A stretch of 64,000 bases of DNA. Source: Haloarcula hispanica ATCC 33960 (GTDB lineage Archaea > Halobacteriota > Halobacteria > Halobacteriales > Haloarculaceae). The notes below the pieces were generated by a model, which was not told where the DNA came from, did no database searches, and saw nothing but the letters and a program-made list of their open reading frames with translations. The stretch is taken from contig NC_015948.1 in assembly GCF_000223905.1 (NCBI RefSeq), forward strand, positions 1,116,001-1,180,000, read 5' to 3'. Shown piece after piece: positions 35,755-44,452 of this stretch. Position 1 is the stretch's first letter; each line of letters begins with the position of its first letter. Position numbers and translations under genes: made by a program.

Positions 35755-36593
35755 TGGGCCGTTTCGACGCTCTCGTACTCCCAGATCAGATCGAAGTACC
35801 GCTTCATCCCGGCGACGAACGACCCGTTGTCCGTAATCGCGGCCTGGCGCATGTGGTTGGGAACGTCCGGCTCCTCGACCAGTAGAATCGCCTCGCCGCT
35901 GTCGTAGTCCATGCTCGGGTCGACGAGCGTGCCGCGCCAGGGGAGTTTCTCCGTGCTGAACCGCAGGTCGACAGCGGGGAACTCCGCCGTCAGCCGCTCG
36001 ACGATGTCAGCCTGGATGGCTGCCTTCTCCGGTGGGAGTTCGTCGGGATGCAGGAAGAGAACGCTGACTTCGACCCCACGGTCGAGTGTCTTGGCCAGTG
36101 CACGCTCGACGTTGTCGAGGTAGGCGAAGCTATTGGTGATAACCCGAAGCGTCTCGGCGGCGTCGTCGTATAGCCGTCTGGTCTCGCGTTCGCTCGGTTC
36201 ACCCACGTCGACGACGTGGAACAGTTCGGCCGTCGGCGAGATGTCCTCGCTGGCGCGGTCGAACCGCGGTTCGTACTCGGCGAGGAACGCATCGCGGTAG
36301 GAGTCGATGTCGGCGGCGAACGATTCGTATGACTGTCTGTGGTTCTCGACCGCCCGGTCGAGGATTTCGCCGGGCGATTTCGGCTGGTATTCCTTGGGAC
36401 GACCGGGAATCACCTTGATGAAGCCGCGGTCGGACAGCGCCTCCAGCACGCCGTAGACGCGGGCCTTCGGGATGCCGCTCGCTTCAGCGAGATTCGGGGC
36501 CGTCGTCCGGCCGAGCGAGAGCAACTGTTCCAGCGCCGTCGCCTCGTATTCGGTCAGCCCGACCAGGTCGAACACGTCCGCAGGGTCGCTCAT
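35745..36593 (-). CDS. TrmB-family transcriptional regulator
   Basis: 282 residues. The N-terminal TrmB winged helix is clear: DLVGLTEYEATALEQLLSLGRTTAPNLAEASGIPKARVYGVLEALSDRGFIKVIPGRPKEYQPKSPGEIL. The rest is the TrmB C-terminal regulatory domain, which in characterised members binds sugars. Located between the sulfatase-like pair and aglJ; control of glycosylation or sugar-nucleotide supply is a reasonable guess. Divergent from a 35-residue Cys-containing protein gene with an inverted repeat in the 95-base gap. Confidence 0.88.
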   Translation of the reverse strand: MSDPADVFDLVGLTEYEATALEQLLSLGRTTAPNLAEASGIPKARVYGVLEALSDRGFIKVIPGRPKEYQPKSPGEILDRAVENHRQSYESFAADIDSYRDAFLAEYEPRFDRASEDISPTAELFHVVDVGEPSERETRRLYDDAAETLRVITNSFAYLDNVERALAKTLDRGVEVSVLFLHPDELPPEKAAIQADIVERLTAEFPAVDLRFSTEKLPWRGTLVDPSMDYDSGEAILLVEEPDVPNHMRQAAITDNGSFVAGMKRYFDLIWEYESVETAHQT

Positions 36594-36667
36594 ACACGCT
36601 CATGTGTGGCAGGGGATGTAAAACGCGTCGCCCATCGCCGGAACCTATTAGTGGGTGGCTGTGAGTA

Positions 36668-36688
36668 GTTACTCGCAGAGTGAGTAAC
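36668..36688. promoter_or_regulatory. Inverted repeat at the start of the 35-residue gene
   Basis: GTTACTC-N7-GAGTAAC, ending at the base before the ATG at 36689. A second overlapping repeat GAGTA-GT-TACTC (36663-36674) shares its left arm. It may be a TrmB operator or an RNA stem over the translation start. Confidence 0.45.
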
Positions 36689-36796
36689 ATGACTGCGACA
36701 TCCCAGACCGAAGAAGACGATCACCTGGCAGACATCGAAGACGGCTGTGGCTGCGCGGAGGTCTGGGAGCACATGAGCGAGCAACGCGACGACTGA
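36689..36796 (+). CDS. Small CxC protein, 35 residues
   Basis: The frame reads MTATSQTEEDDHLADIEDG, then CGCAEVWEHMSEQRDD and a TGA. Two cysteines (C20, C22) and a His (H28) could bind a metal. Very acidic, as expected for a haloarchaeon. A possible TATA (CCTATTA) lies about 40 bases upstream. It is too short for most gene callers. Similar CGCAE-W-EH micro-proteins are, as far as I remember, common in haloarchaea; no function known. Confidence 0.6.
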   Translation: MTATSQTEEDDHLADIEDGCGCAEVWEHMSEQRDD

Positions 36797-36886
36797 CACG
36801 GCTGTTATCAGTTGCTTCCGACTGTCGCCGCTTGCTTGCCGATGACTGCGGGAACTTAAAACAGAATCCGCACGCGGCCAGACCCG

Positions 36887-36895
36887 CATTTATTT
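36887..36895 (+). promoter_or_regulatory. TATA box of aglJ
   Basis: CATTTATTT centred about 31 bases before the ATG at 36922. Confidence 0.5.
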
Positions 36896-36921
36896 GCCTT
36901 CGCGTGGATGACGTTGAATCA

Positions 36922-37992
36922 ATGGCCGACCGAGACGACGTCTGTATACTGTTGCCGACATTCAACGAGGCAGAGACTATCGAGTCGGTCGTGTCCGGGT
37001 TCCGCGAGCAGGGCTTCGACGACGTCCTCGTCATCGACGGTGGGTCAACCGACGGGACACAGGACATCGCCGAATCGGCCGGCGCGCGGGTCGTCGAACA
37101 GTCCGGCTCGGGGAAGGGGCAGGCCGTCAGGGAGGCGGTGACGCGCCACATCGAGCAGCCGTACGTCCTGATGGCCGATGGGGACGCGACCTATCGGCCC
37201 GACGAGGCGGACAGGCTCCTCAAGCCGCTGTTGTCGGGTCAGGCTGCCCACGTCATCGGGAACCGGTTCGCGGATATGCAACCCGGCGCGATGACGAAGC
37301 TGAACCAGATCGGCAACCGCATCATCAACAGGGCCTTCGAAACGATTCACGGACGGGACCTCACCGACATCCTCTCGGGGTATCGAGCGTTCACGCGTCA
37401 GTCGTTCCAGCGGAGTTCGCTGACGGCGTCTGGCTTCGGTATCGAGACGGAGATGGCCGTCGAGTGTGTCAAACATAACGTCTCGACGGCGGTGGTGCCG
37501 ATCACCTATCAGCCCCGACCAGACGAGTCCGACACGAACCTCCGTCCGTTCCGGGACGGCGCGACGATCATCCTGACGCTGTACCAAATGGCGAAGACGA
37601 ACAATCCGCTGTTTTACTTCGGAAGCGTGGGCCTCGGGAGCACCGTGGTCGGGTTCCTACTTGGAGCGTACGTGGCCTACGACTGGGTCGTCAACAGTAT
37701 CTCACACGAGGTGATTGCCGTTGTCGGCTCGTTCGCCATTCTACTGGGGATTCAGCTCCTCATGTTCGGCGTCCTATCGGATATGCTCGTGGCGGTGAAT
37801 CGCGAGCAGACGCGCCGGTTAGAGGACATCGCAGTCCAGCTCACACACGAGAGCCGTAGTCGGCCGGTGGATGTGTTCGACGACCAGCGGGTCGGCGACG
37901 CAGAGCACGGCAAGAAGGGCGACGCGGAAGACACCGGAGACAGCGACATAGAGACAGAGCCGGCGGTGTCCTCCCACAGTTCCGACGAGTAG
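36922..37992 (+). CDS. aglJ: Dolichyl-phosphate glycosyltransferase AglJ
   Basis: Adds the first sugar to dolichol phosphate in S-layer N-glycan assembly. The start at 36922 gives MADRDDVCILLPTFNEAETIESVVSGFREQGFDDVLVIDGGSTDGTQ; DGDATYRPDEADRLL holds the metal motif, and LSGYRAFTRQSF and ITYQPRPDESDTNL are typical of AglJ. Two C-terminal helices (LFYFGSVGLGSTVVGFLLGAYVAYDWV, VIAVVGSFAILLGIQLLMFGVLSDML) anchor the enzyme. 356 residues; the last 55 are a charged tail. The frame is open to 36832 but the TATA box lies inside that extension. Confidence 0.88.
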   Translation: MADRDDVCILLPTFNEAETIESVVSGFREQGFDDVLVIDGGSTDGTQDIAESAGARVVEQSGSGKGQAVREAVTRHIEQPYVLMADGDATYRPDEADRLLKPLLSGQAAHVIGNRFADMQPGAMTKLNQIGNRIINRAFETIHGRDLTDILSGYRAFTRQSFQRSSLTASGFGIETEMAVECVKHNVSTAVVPITYQPRPDESDTNLRPFRDGATIILTLYQMAKTNNPLFYFGSVGLGSTVVGFLLGAYVAYDWVVNSISHEVIAVVGSFAILLGIQLLMFGVLSDMLVAVNREQTRRLEDIAVQLTHESRSRPVDVFDDQRVGDAEHGKKGDAEDTGDSDIETEPAVSSHSSDE

Positions 37993-37993
37993 C

Positions 37994-38320
37994 TCAGAAC
38001 GGGACCAGCGCGCGTAGCTGGGAGAGAATACTGTTTCTGGTGGCTTCCCGTTTCCGTTCGAATATCGGATGAAGGTCGTTGAGTAGCTCCTGCTCGTTGT
38101 CGAACTCCGTGGCGGTCGTCTCCTCGAGTGCCTCGGCGACGGTCATCGAGTGGCCCGACGCGTCGAACGGGACCGCGATGTGGCCGGCGGCGTCCCGGAC
38201 CTCCCTCGCCGTCGCGGGATACTCGATGTCCACGTCCGACAGGCGGGCGTCGAGTGCCGCGATACCGAACTCGATGACGTCTGGCTCGTCGCTGTTATCG
38301 GCTGGTGGCCGTACTCCCAT
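37994..38320 (-). CDS. Conserved haloarchaeal hypothetical protein (DUF5789-like)
   Basis: 108 residues starting MGVRPPADNSDEPDVIEFG. The segment ALDARLSDVDIEYPATAREVRDAAGHIAVPFDASGHSMTVAEALEETTATEFDNEQELLNDL resembles the small haloarchaeal DUF5789 proteins (LD..L.D..YP...ELR...GD.......G....L...L....F....E). Convergent with aglJ with one base between. Function unknown. Confidence 0.65.
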   Translation of the reverse strand: MGVRPPADNSDEPDVIEFGIAALDARLSDVDIEYPATAREVRDAAGHIAVPFDASGHSMTVAEALEETTATEFDNEQELLNDLHPIFERKREATRNSILSQLRALVPF

Positions 38321-38366
38321 TGGTAAAGCGATGGGGCCGGGGGATAGAAAAGTCTGCGTTGTCGGA

Positions 38367-38717
38367 TCAGCTCTGGCAACCGGCCAGCCACTCCTCGGCC
38401 CAGTCCTCGATTTCGTCGAACACTGGACAGAGGGATTCGCCCTTGGGCGTGAGCTGGTAGTACGTCGCGACGGGGGCGTCCTCTTCGAGCCGCCGGTCGA
38501 CGAAGTCCATCTCCTGGAGGTCGTCGAGGACCCGCGAGAGGGTTCGGGAGCTGGCGTCGGTGGCGCGCTTGAGTTCGTTGAACCGCTGTTCACCGTTCTG
38601 GAGTTCGTGGAGCACGACCAGCCGCCAGCGCGACCCGATCTGTTCCAGCGACTCGATGACGGCACACGGCCCGCTCTCTTCCTCCTCGTCCGCGGTGGTG
38701 AATACTTCAGATGACAT
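38367..38717 (-). CDS. HxlR-family transcriptional regulator
   Basis: 116 residues: CAVIESLEQIGSRWRLVVLHELQNGEQRFNELKRATDASSRTLSRVLDDLQEMDFVDRRL is the HxlR winged helix, followed by YYQLTPKGESLCPVFDEIEDWAEEW. C18 is the single N-terminal cysteine which in some members senses oxidants or electrophiles. The start at 38717 is the first ATG giving a family-like N-terminus. Divergent from a doxX transcription unit with a palindrome between them. Confidence 0.87.
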   Translation of the reverse strand: MSSEVFTTADEEEESGPCAVIESLEQIGSRWRLVVLHELQNGEQRFNELKRATDASSRTLSRVLDDLQEMDFVDRRLEEDAPVATYYQLTPKGESLCPVFDEIEDWAEEWLAGCQS

Positions 38718-38759
38718 CGGTGCTACCTGGTATCTCCCTTGTCCGGGAACGTACAAATA

Positions 38760-38775
38760 GGTTCGCATACGAACC
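38760..38775. promoter_or_regulatory. Palindrome between hxlR and doxX
   Basis: GGTTCG-CATA-CGAACC, perfect 6-base arms. It abuts the TATA-like CAAATAG (38754-38760) placed 29 bases before the ATG at 38786; probable HxlR operator. Confidence 0.5.
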
Positions 38776-38785
38776 AAGTAACGTA

Positions 38786-38854
38786 ATGAAACTACCAATC
38801 GCGGTTCGACAGTCTCGTAGCGAAACCACTCCTGTACCGGCGGTGAGCGCCTGA
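38786..38854 (+). CDS. Short leader ORF coupled to doxX
   Basis: MKLPIAVRQSRSETTPVPAV-SA, 22 residues, ending TGA in TGATG, which overlaps the doxX ATG. The ATG has leaderless spacing to a TATA-like CAAATAG. It may be a real micro-protein or only a device for translating doxX by reinitiation. Confidence 0.4.
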   Translation: MKLPIAVRQSRSETTPVPAVSA

Positions 38855-39273
38855 TGGCGTTCGAGTCCGCTGGTGCGGGCGAACTGTTCCTGCTGGGACG
38901 AATCCTGTTCGGCGGCGTCCTCGCCTTCATGGGCCTGAACCACTTCCAGAGCGCTGAGCAGATGGCCCCCTACGCGGAGGCAAAGGGGCTCCCGGCACCG
39001 GTGGCGTCGGTCTACGGGAGCGGCGGACTGCTCCTCGTCAGCGGTATCCTCGTTATCCTCGGTGCGTACCCCGTCATCGCAGCCGGGGCGCTGGCGACGT
39101 TCCTCGTCGCCTCCGCCGTCATGATGCACAACTTCTGGGCGGTTCCGGACGACCAAGTACAGGACGAGATGACGCAGTTCCTCAAGAACGTCGCCCTCGC
39201 CGGCGGCGCGCTGTCCCTGCTTGCAGTGGCCGGCACGTCGTGGCCGTACAGCGTCGGTATGTCCCTGTTTTGA
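38854..39273 (+). CDS. DoxX-family membrane protein
   Basis: 139 residues with four helices: ELFLLGRILFGGVLAFMGLNHF, the DoxX opening motif, then SVYGSGGLLLVSGILVILGAYPV, AAGALATFLVASAVMMHNFW and NVALAGGALSLLAVAG. The family is often linked to quinone or thiosulphate redox chemistry and to HxlR-type regulators, as here. Substrate unknown. Its ATG overlaps the stop of a short leader ORF. Confidence 0.87.
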   Translation: MAFESAGAGELFLLGRILFGGVLAFMGLNHFQSAEQMAPYAEAKGLPAPVASVYGSGGLLLVSGILVILGAYPVIAAGALATFLVASAVMMHNFWAVPDDQVQDEMTQFLKNVALAGGALSLLAVAGTSWPYSVGMSLF

Positions 39274-39388
39274 GGTGACGTATCTGGCTGGCACGGTTGC
39301 CTGATTCCGGTCCGCTCCCCGTTCGTCACTGCTGGAGAGTGACACCTGCCGCCATCCATAAGCCGTCCCGTACCTGAACTGTGCATGA

Positions 39389-41047
39389 ATGATGCAGTCG
39401 CTGCCGACGCCGGCCATGCCCGCGTGGCTCCCGTGGCAGGAAGCGGTCGTCCTCATTGTGGTGCTCGCCGTCCTCGTTGCCGTCCGCCGCCTGTCGGCCG
39501 CGCGACCTGGCGACGGCGTACGGGCGCGCCTCTTCCTCGGCGTTCCGTGGGGGACGCTGCTGACGATGGCCGGCGTCCTGGCGGTGTATCTGTTCCTGCA
39601 GGGCGCGTGGTGGCACCCGCGGAACCCGCTTGTCACGCCGTTCCGGACGTGGTCGTACTTCTACCCGTTCGGGATGCTCACCGGGGCGTTCACCCACGGC
39701 AGTCAGGGGCACATCACGGGGAACCTCATGGGCACACTGGTGTATGGGACGGTCGCGGAGTACGTCTGGGGCCACTACCCCCGCAAGCGTGGCGTCCAGA
39801 CCTTCACGTCGCTGCGGACGAACCCGCTCGCCCGGATTCTGGCCGTTCCCGTCGCCATGTTCGTCGTGGGCGTGTTCTCCGCGGTGTTCGCTATCGGGCC
39901 GATTGTGGGCTTTTCCGGCGTGGTGTTTGCCATAGCCGGGTTCGCACTCGTGACGCGGCCGACGCTGTTTCTCGGCGCGTTTCTCGGGAACCGCGTACTC
40001 GACCTCCTGTATTCGGCGCTTCGCTACCCGGTGTCGACGGCCTCGGGCCAGACCCGGTTCGTGACGCCGTGGTGGTCCAACATCGCCATCCAGGGCCACG
40101 CCATCGGCATTCTGGCTGGCGTCATCGTGGCCCTCGCGCTACTGTGGAACCGGGACGAACGCCCCGACACGCTGCGGGTGTTCTTTGCGACGCTCGTGTT
40201 CGCCGTCGCGCAGGGACTTTGGGCGGTGTACATACCGCTTGGCGGCGGCCGGTTTCGGCTGTTCCGCTGGGCCGGGACGGCACTGGTGTTCGTTCTGGCG
40301 CTCGTCGTCGCCGCGTCGACCGTCGGCTCCGACCGCGAATTCCGTCCTGGATTCGATCGTCGCCCGGCCTCACTCGCAGTGGTGGTCCTGCTCGTCGTCC
40401 TCGGCGCACTGAGTCTTGCCGCCGTCCCGACGAACATCGTCGACCTGGAGGACGACCAGCTCCCCGAAGACGGCATCGAGGTCGGAGACTACGTGGTGAC
40501 CTACGACGAGAACGTCCCGAACGCGTACTTCGAGAGCATCTGGGTCCCAACGCAGCGGGAGGGGGCGAGCGTCAACGCCAGCGGTGTCATCGTTGCCAGC
40601 GCGGAGCGTGAGGTCTGGATCGCCGCCGTCCAGCCGGGCCGGCTCGCGGTCAACGGCAAGGAGCGAGTCACGGTCGGCGGGGCGACCTGGCGCGAGTCGG
40701 TCTACGCGAACCGGACGGACTGGTCGGTGCTCGGCAACGACAGCGTCTATCGGGTCCAACTCAGGCGTGAGGGCGGCCAGCCCCGGACGGCCTACACCTC
40801 GGAGCCGTCGACGGCGGACGTGATACTGGACGGGCGGAACGTGACAGTGGCTGCCCAGCAGAACGGGTTCGACGTGAGCGTAACACGGGGGAACGAAACG
40901 GTCGGGCAGGCACCGCTCCCGGCGAACATGACGCGGGCGCGGATCGGCGGGCTGACCTTCGAGCGGAACCGCTCGCGGCTGTACGCACGGACCGACGGCA
41001 CTCGCGTCAAGATCGCGGAGCGTCGCCAGCAAGCGGCGCGGAGCTAG
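39389..41047 (+). CDS. Rhomboid-family intramembrane serine protease
   Basis: 552 residues. The rhomboid core has HGSQGHITGN (H108, N112) in one helix, GFSG with nucleophile S176, and QGHAIG with catalytic H237. Additional helices follow to about residue 350, then a beta-rich C-terminal domain of about 200 residues (VPTNIVDLEDDQLPEDGIEVGDYVVTYDENVPNAYF...) probably outside the cell, with several N-x-S/T sites that AglB could glycosylate. Such a C-terminal domain is typical of haloarchaeal rhomboids. The last four bases overlap the convergent methylase gene. Confidence 0.85.
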   Translation: MMQSLPTPAMPAWLPWQEAVVLIVVLAVLVAVRRLSAARPGDGVRARLFLGVPWGTLLTMAGVLAVYLFLQGAWWHPRNPLVTPFRTWSYFYPFGMLTGAFTHGSQGHITGNLMGTLVYGTVAEYVWGHYPRKRGVQTFTSLRTNPLARILAVPVAMFVVGVFSAVFAIGPIVGFSGVVFAIAGFALVTRPTLFLGAFLGNRVLDLLYSALRYPVSTASGQTRFVTPWWSNIAIQGHAIGILAGVIVALALLWNRDERPDTLRVFFATLVFAVAQGLWAVYIPLGGGRFRLFRWAGTALVFVLALVVAASTVGSDREFRPGFDRRPASLAVVVLLVVLGALSLAAVPTNIVDLEDDQLPEDGIEVGDYVVTYDENVPNAYFESIWVPTQREGASVNASGVIVASAEREVWIAAVQPGRLAVNGKERVTVGGATWRESVYANRTDWSVLGNDSVYRVQLRREGGQPRTAYTSEPSTADVILDGRNVTVAAQQNGFDVSVTRGNETVGQAPLPANMTRARIGGLTFERNRSRLYARTDGTRVKIAERRQQAARS

Positions 41048-41670
41048 GTCCAGTCGATGCGGTACACTTCCGCGGTGATCGCCTGCCGGTCCGATTCGTG
41101 GAACTCGAACTGTCGCGGTAGGTCGAACTCCGTCTCGAAGGCGTGGGTCACCTCGCCGCCGTTGTCGGCGGCGAAGGACTCGACGAACGACTGGCTCCCC
41201 TCGTTGTGAATCGAGTAGGAGACGCCCGTGATGGACGCGGCGGTTTCGAGGAACCGACGGTCGGCATGTTCGTTGTCCGACTGCGCGCCGAAGGGTGGGT
41301 TCATCACGACGGTGGTTTCCTCGGTGGGCGGACACAGCGGGGCTGTGGTGGCATCCGCTCGAACCCACGACACTGGCGTCGTCGACCCGACCTTCCGCTC
41401 GTTTTCGCGCGCCGTCGACAGCGGTGCGGGGTCGATATCTAGCCCGACCACCCGTGCCGGCGACCGCAGCGCTGCACCCAGCGCCAGCATCCCGGTGCCA
41501 CAGCCGAGGTCGACGACCGTCTGTCCCTGGATATCGTCCTGGAGGTCCGCAGTATGGACCAGATGCGCTGCCAGGTCCGGCGGTGTCCGGTACTGTTCGA
41601 GACTGGCCCGTGGGTTGTCGAACCCGGCGACAACGGCGAGTTGCTGGGCGAGCGCACTCTTTGTCGGCAT
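41044..41670 (-). CDS. METTL5-like RNA/protein N-methylase
   Basis: 208 residues from MPTKSALAQQLAVVAGFDNP. LEQYRTPPDLAAHLVHTA is a conserved N-terminal motif of the archaeal METTL5 group; VVDLGCGTGMLALGAAL is the SAM motif I, and VMNPPFG the catalytic NPPF of N6-adenine methylases. It probably methylates an rRNA adenine. The longer frame starting at 41697 is less likely. Ends overlapping the convergent rhomboid gene by four bases. Confidence 0.85.
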   Translation of the reverse strand: MPTKSALAQQLAVVAGFDNPRASLEQYRTPPDLAAHLVHTADLQDDIQGQTVVDLGCGTGMLALGAALRSPARVVGLDIDPAPLSTARENERKVGSTTPVSWVRADATTAPLCPPTEETTVVMNPPFGAQSDNEHADRRFLETAASITGVSYSIHNEGSQSFVESFAADNGGEVTHAFETEFDLPRQFEFHESDRQAITAEVYRIDWT

Positions 41671-41720
41671 TACTGGAGATACGCCCGATTCATTCAAAAA
41701 CGTTTGGAAATGCCCAGTAG

Positions 41721-43280
41721 TTATTCAGATGGGAGTGCGACGACGAATTCGCTGCCGCCGAGGTCGCTTTCTTCCACCCAGATGTCGCCGCCGTAGCTGT
41801 CGACCATCACCGACACGAAGTAGAGTCCGAACCCAGTCCCCGTCGACTCGGTTCCCCGCTCCCCCTTCTCGAAGATAGCGTCGCGCTCTTCGGGCGGTAT
41901 CCCAGGGCCGTCGTCCGCGATGCGAAGGTGGACCATCGAGTCGACGCGTTCCGTCGTCACCTCGATTGTGGTGCCTGAACCGCCGTGTTCGACGGCGTTC
42001 GTCAAGATGTTCCCGACAACATCGTCGAGGAGGTCGTCAGCCACGACCTCGATGCCGTCAGGGATGTCTGTTTTGAGTGTGCAGTCCTCGTCCATCGAGG
42101 CCGCTTTTCTCGTGGCCCCTTCGACGACCGGCCCCAGTGCGATCGTCTCTGCCTCGGTCAGGCCGTCGTCAGACATCGTGCTCAGCACGCTCCGGACCTT
42201 CTGTGTGAGGTCGACGATATCCCGACTCCAGTCCAGAATCGTTTCGGCGTACGTCGCCTGTGTCCCGCCGAGTGCGTCTGCAAGCGTTTCCGCACGCGCT
42301 TCGATGACGGTCATCCCGTTGAGGATGTCGTGTCTGAGGATGCTGTTGAAAAACTCCATCTGCTCTTCGCGGCGCTTGAGATCCGTGATGTCTGTCCCCT
42401 CGACGATTATTTTCTGCACGGTACCGTCGACCGCTACTGGTCGGGCCACGACAGCGGTCGAGATCCGCTGGCCGTCTGCGCCGATATGCTCGGCCTCGAA
42501 CCTGACCATCTCACCGTCCATCGCCCGCTCGACAGCATCCTGACAACGGTACGCCACTGCCTCACTGTGGTTCCACCAGGGCGTGTCCCAGAACGGTTCC
42601 CCGAATATGGCTTCGTCATCAGCATCGACGAACCCGAGCGCTGTTTCGTTCGCTCTGAGGAGGTTTCCGTCAGCGTCGAGGATACCGATGAACGTCTCCG
42701 GTGAGTTGAACGTCGCTTCCAACAGCTGCTGGCTCTGCTCGCGTGTGTCGACAGCTAGCTCGCGTTCGATCTCCGCTTCGACCCACTGCGTGAGATGCTC
42801 GAACAGCGTCTGTTGCCAGTCCGAGAACTCCGAAATCGCCTCGATGTCGTTGACGAAACACAGCGTTCCGTACTCCGCCCCGTCCGCCCGAAGCGTCGTG
42901 CCGACGTACGCCTCCAGTCCGAACCGCTCGTAGGCGGGGTCAGTCGACATTGACTCGCTCGCGTTGGTGACGATGTGTATCCCGGATTCGTCGAGGGTGT
43001 GTCTGCAGTACGTCTCGGAAAGTGGTGTCTCGTCCCCCGGCGTAATCGTCGAAGACAGGCCGCTACTGGCGACAATTGTGTGTTCGTCGCCGGAGACGAC
43101 CGCGATATGCCCGTTCGGAAACCCCAGGTGTTCTCGACCGACGTCCAAGACTGGCTCGACACGCTCCCGAAACGAGGTCCCGCTGGCCGCCATCGCTGCA
43201 GTGAGGTCCTGCATAGCTGCCAGATAGCGATCTCGCTCCTCCGAGTCGCTACCCTCGGGACAGTCCAGCGGATCATCCAT
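41721..43280 (-). CDS. GAF-PAS sensor histidine kinase
   Basis: 519 residues, no membrane helix. GAF domain about 30-175 (VLDVGREHLGFPNGHIAVVSGDEH...), PAS about 185-305 with its C-terminal EGTDITDLKRREEQ, phospho-acceptor H317 in FFNSILRHDILNGMTVI, and a HATPase domain with NILTNAVEHGG (N box), DDGPGIP (G1) and GTGFGLYFVSVMV (G2). The last gene of a four-gene signalling cluster; 96 bases behind the REC-kinase gene. The kinase core is very similar to that of its neighbour. Confidence 0.9.
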   Translation of the reverse strand: MDDPLDCPEGSDSEERDRYLAAMQDLTAAMAASGTSFRERVEPVLDVGREHLGFPNGHIAVVSGDEHTIVASSGLSSTITPGDETPLSETYCRHTLDESGIHIVTNASESMSTDPAYERFGLEAYVGTTLRADGAEYGTLCFVNDIEAISEFSDWQQTLFEHLTQWVEAEIERELAVDTREQSQQLLEATFNSPETFIGILDADGNLLRANETALGFVDADDEAIFGEPFWDTPWWNHSEAVAYRCQDAVERAMDGEMVRFEAEHIGADGQRISTAVVARPVAVDGTVQKIIVEGTDITDLKRREEQMEFFNSILRHDILNGMTVIEARAETLADALGGTQATYAETILDWSRDIVDLTQKVRSVLSTMSDDGLTEAETIALGPVVEGATRKAASMDEDCTLKTDIPDGIEVVADDLLDDVVGNILTNAVEHGGSGTTIEVTTERVDSMVHLRIADDGPGIPPEERDAIFEKGERGTESTGTGFGLYFVSVMVDSYGGDIWVEESDLGGSEFVVALPSE

Positions 43281-43376
43281 AGCAGGTGACTCGGTCTCCC
43301 GGGAGTTGAAGATTCGGACCCGTTTCTCAGGAGCTGAAATGCACCCGAGCGATGACGGTGTGACAAGCAGCCACCC

Positions 43377-44450
43377 CTACAGAGTCGCGTGCGGGAGTTC
43401 GACGTAAAACGCTGCGCCACCGAGGTCGCTGTCCTCGACCCAGACATCGCCGCCGTAGCTCCGGACCATCGTGGCCACGAAGTAGAGGCCGAAGCCAGTA
43501 CCGCCGGACTCAGACCCTTTCTCGCCACGTTCGAAGATGCGGCGGGCCTCGCTGTTCGAAATCCCGTCCCCGTCGTCCGCTAAACAGACGGTCACGACGC
43601 CTTCCTTGACCGTTGTCGTCACGTCGATGGTCACGTCTGGTCCGGCGTGTTCGACCGCGTTCAGAAAGAGGTTCCCGAACACGTCATCGAGCAACTCGTC
43701 AGCGACGACAGTGACCACCTGTGGCTCGATAGTAACGGTACAGTCGTCGCTGACTGACCGGGCGCGGTCCGCCGCATCGTCGAGGACAGTCTGTAGCTCC
43801 CGGTGTTCGTGGTCCCGCCCGCCCTCCTCAGTGACCGTCTCCAGCACCGCCCGGACCTTCTCGGTGAGTTCGATGAGGTCGTCGCTCCACTGGACGATGG
43901 TCGACGCGTACTCGCGTTCCTCGCTGTCGAGCGTGTCTTCAAGGAGCTCGCCACGCGCCCGGATGACGTTCATCCCGTTGAGGATGTCGTGTTGCAGGAT
44001 GCTGTTGAAGAAGTCCATCTGGTCGGTCTGTCGCTGAATGGCACGCTGCTGGCGGCTCCTGACGACTGCGTACCGGAGCGCTCTCACGAGTCGGTCGCCG
44101 TCCAAGTCCTCTTTCGGCAGGTAGTCCTGTGCGCCCCGGTTGATCGCTTCGATAGCCACCTCCCGGTCCTGCATCCCGGTGAGGACGATGATCGGCACTC
44201 CCTCCACGATCTCGGTTGCCCGGTCAAGGGTCGCAAGCCCTGTTGACTCGGGGAGTCCGAGGTCCAGCAGTACCACGTCGTAGGCCGCCTCCGAATGCTC
44301 GGCGACCGGCGCAAGCGATTCGACGTGGGAAATCGTCACGTCGTCGACGAAGTGCGCCACCGCCGGCGAGTTCAGGTGATGCTCGACGAGGCGGGCATCG
44401 CCCGGGTTATCCTCGACGAGGAGCACGTCGAGATGCACCGTCTCAGCCAT
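43377..44450 (-). CDS. Response regulator-histidine kinase hybrid
   Basis: 357 residues: a receiver domain at 8-125 (D63 in VVLLDLGLPES, T91, K113) followed by a kinase with H154 in FFNSILQHDILNGM and a HATPase domain (NLFLNAVEHAG, DDGDGIS, GTGFGLYFVATMV). Receiver first and kinase second means that its activity can be set by phosphotransfer from another kinase, likely through the stand-alone receiver or the 643-residue kinase upstream. Starts two bases after the receiver gene ends. Confidence 0.9.
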   Translation of the reverse strand: MAETVHLDVLLVEDNPGDARLVEHHLNSPAVAHFVDDVTISHVESLAPVAEHSEAAYDVVLLDLGLPESTGLATLDRATEIVEGVPIIVLTGMQDREVAIEAINRGAQDYLPKEDLDGDRLVRALRYAVVRSRQQRAIQRQTDQMDFFNSILQHDILNGMNVIRARGELLEDTLDSEEREYASTIVQWSDDLIELTEKVRAVLETVTEEGGRDHEHRELQTVLDDAADRARSVSDDCTVTIEPQVVTVVADELLDDVFGNLFLNAVEHAGPDVTIDVTTTVKEGVVTVCLADDGDGISNSEARRIFERGEKGSESGGTGFGLYFVATMVRSYGGDVWVEDSDLGGAAFYVELPHATL

Positions 44451-44452
44451 CG

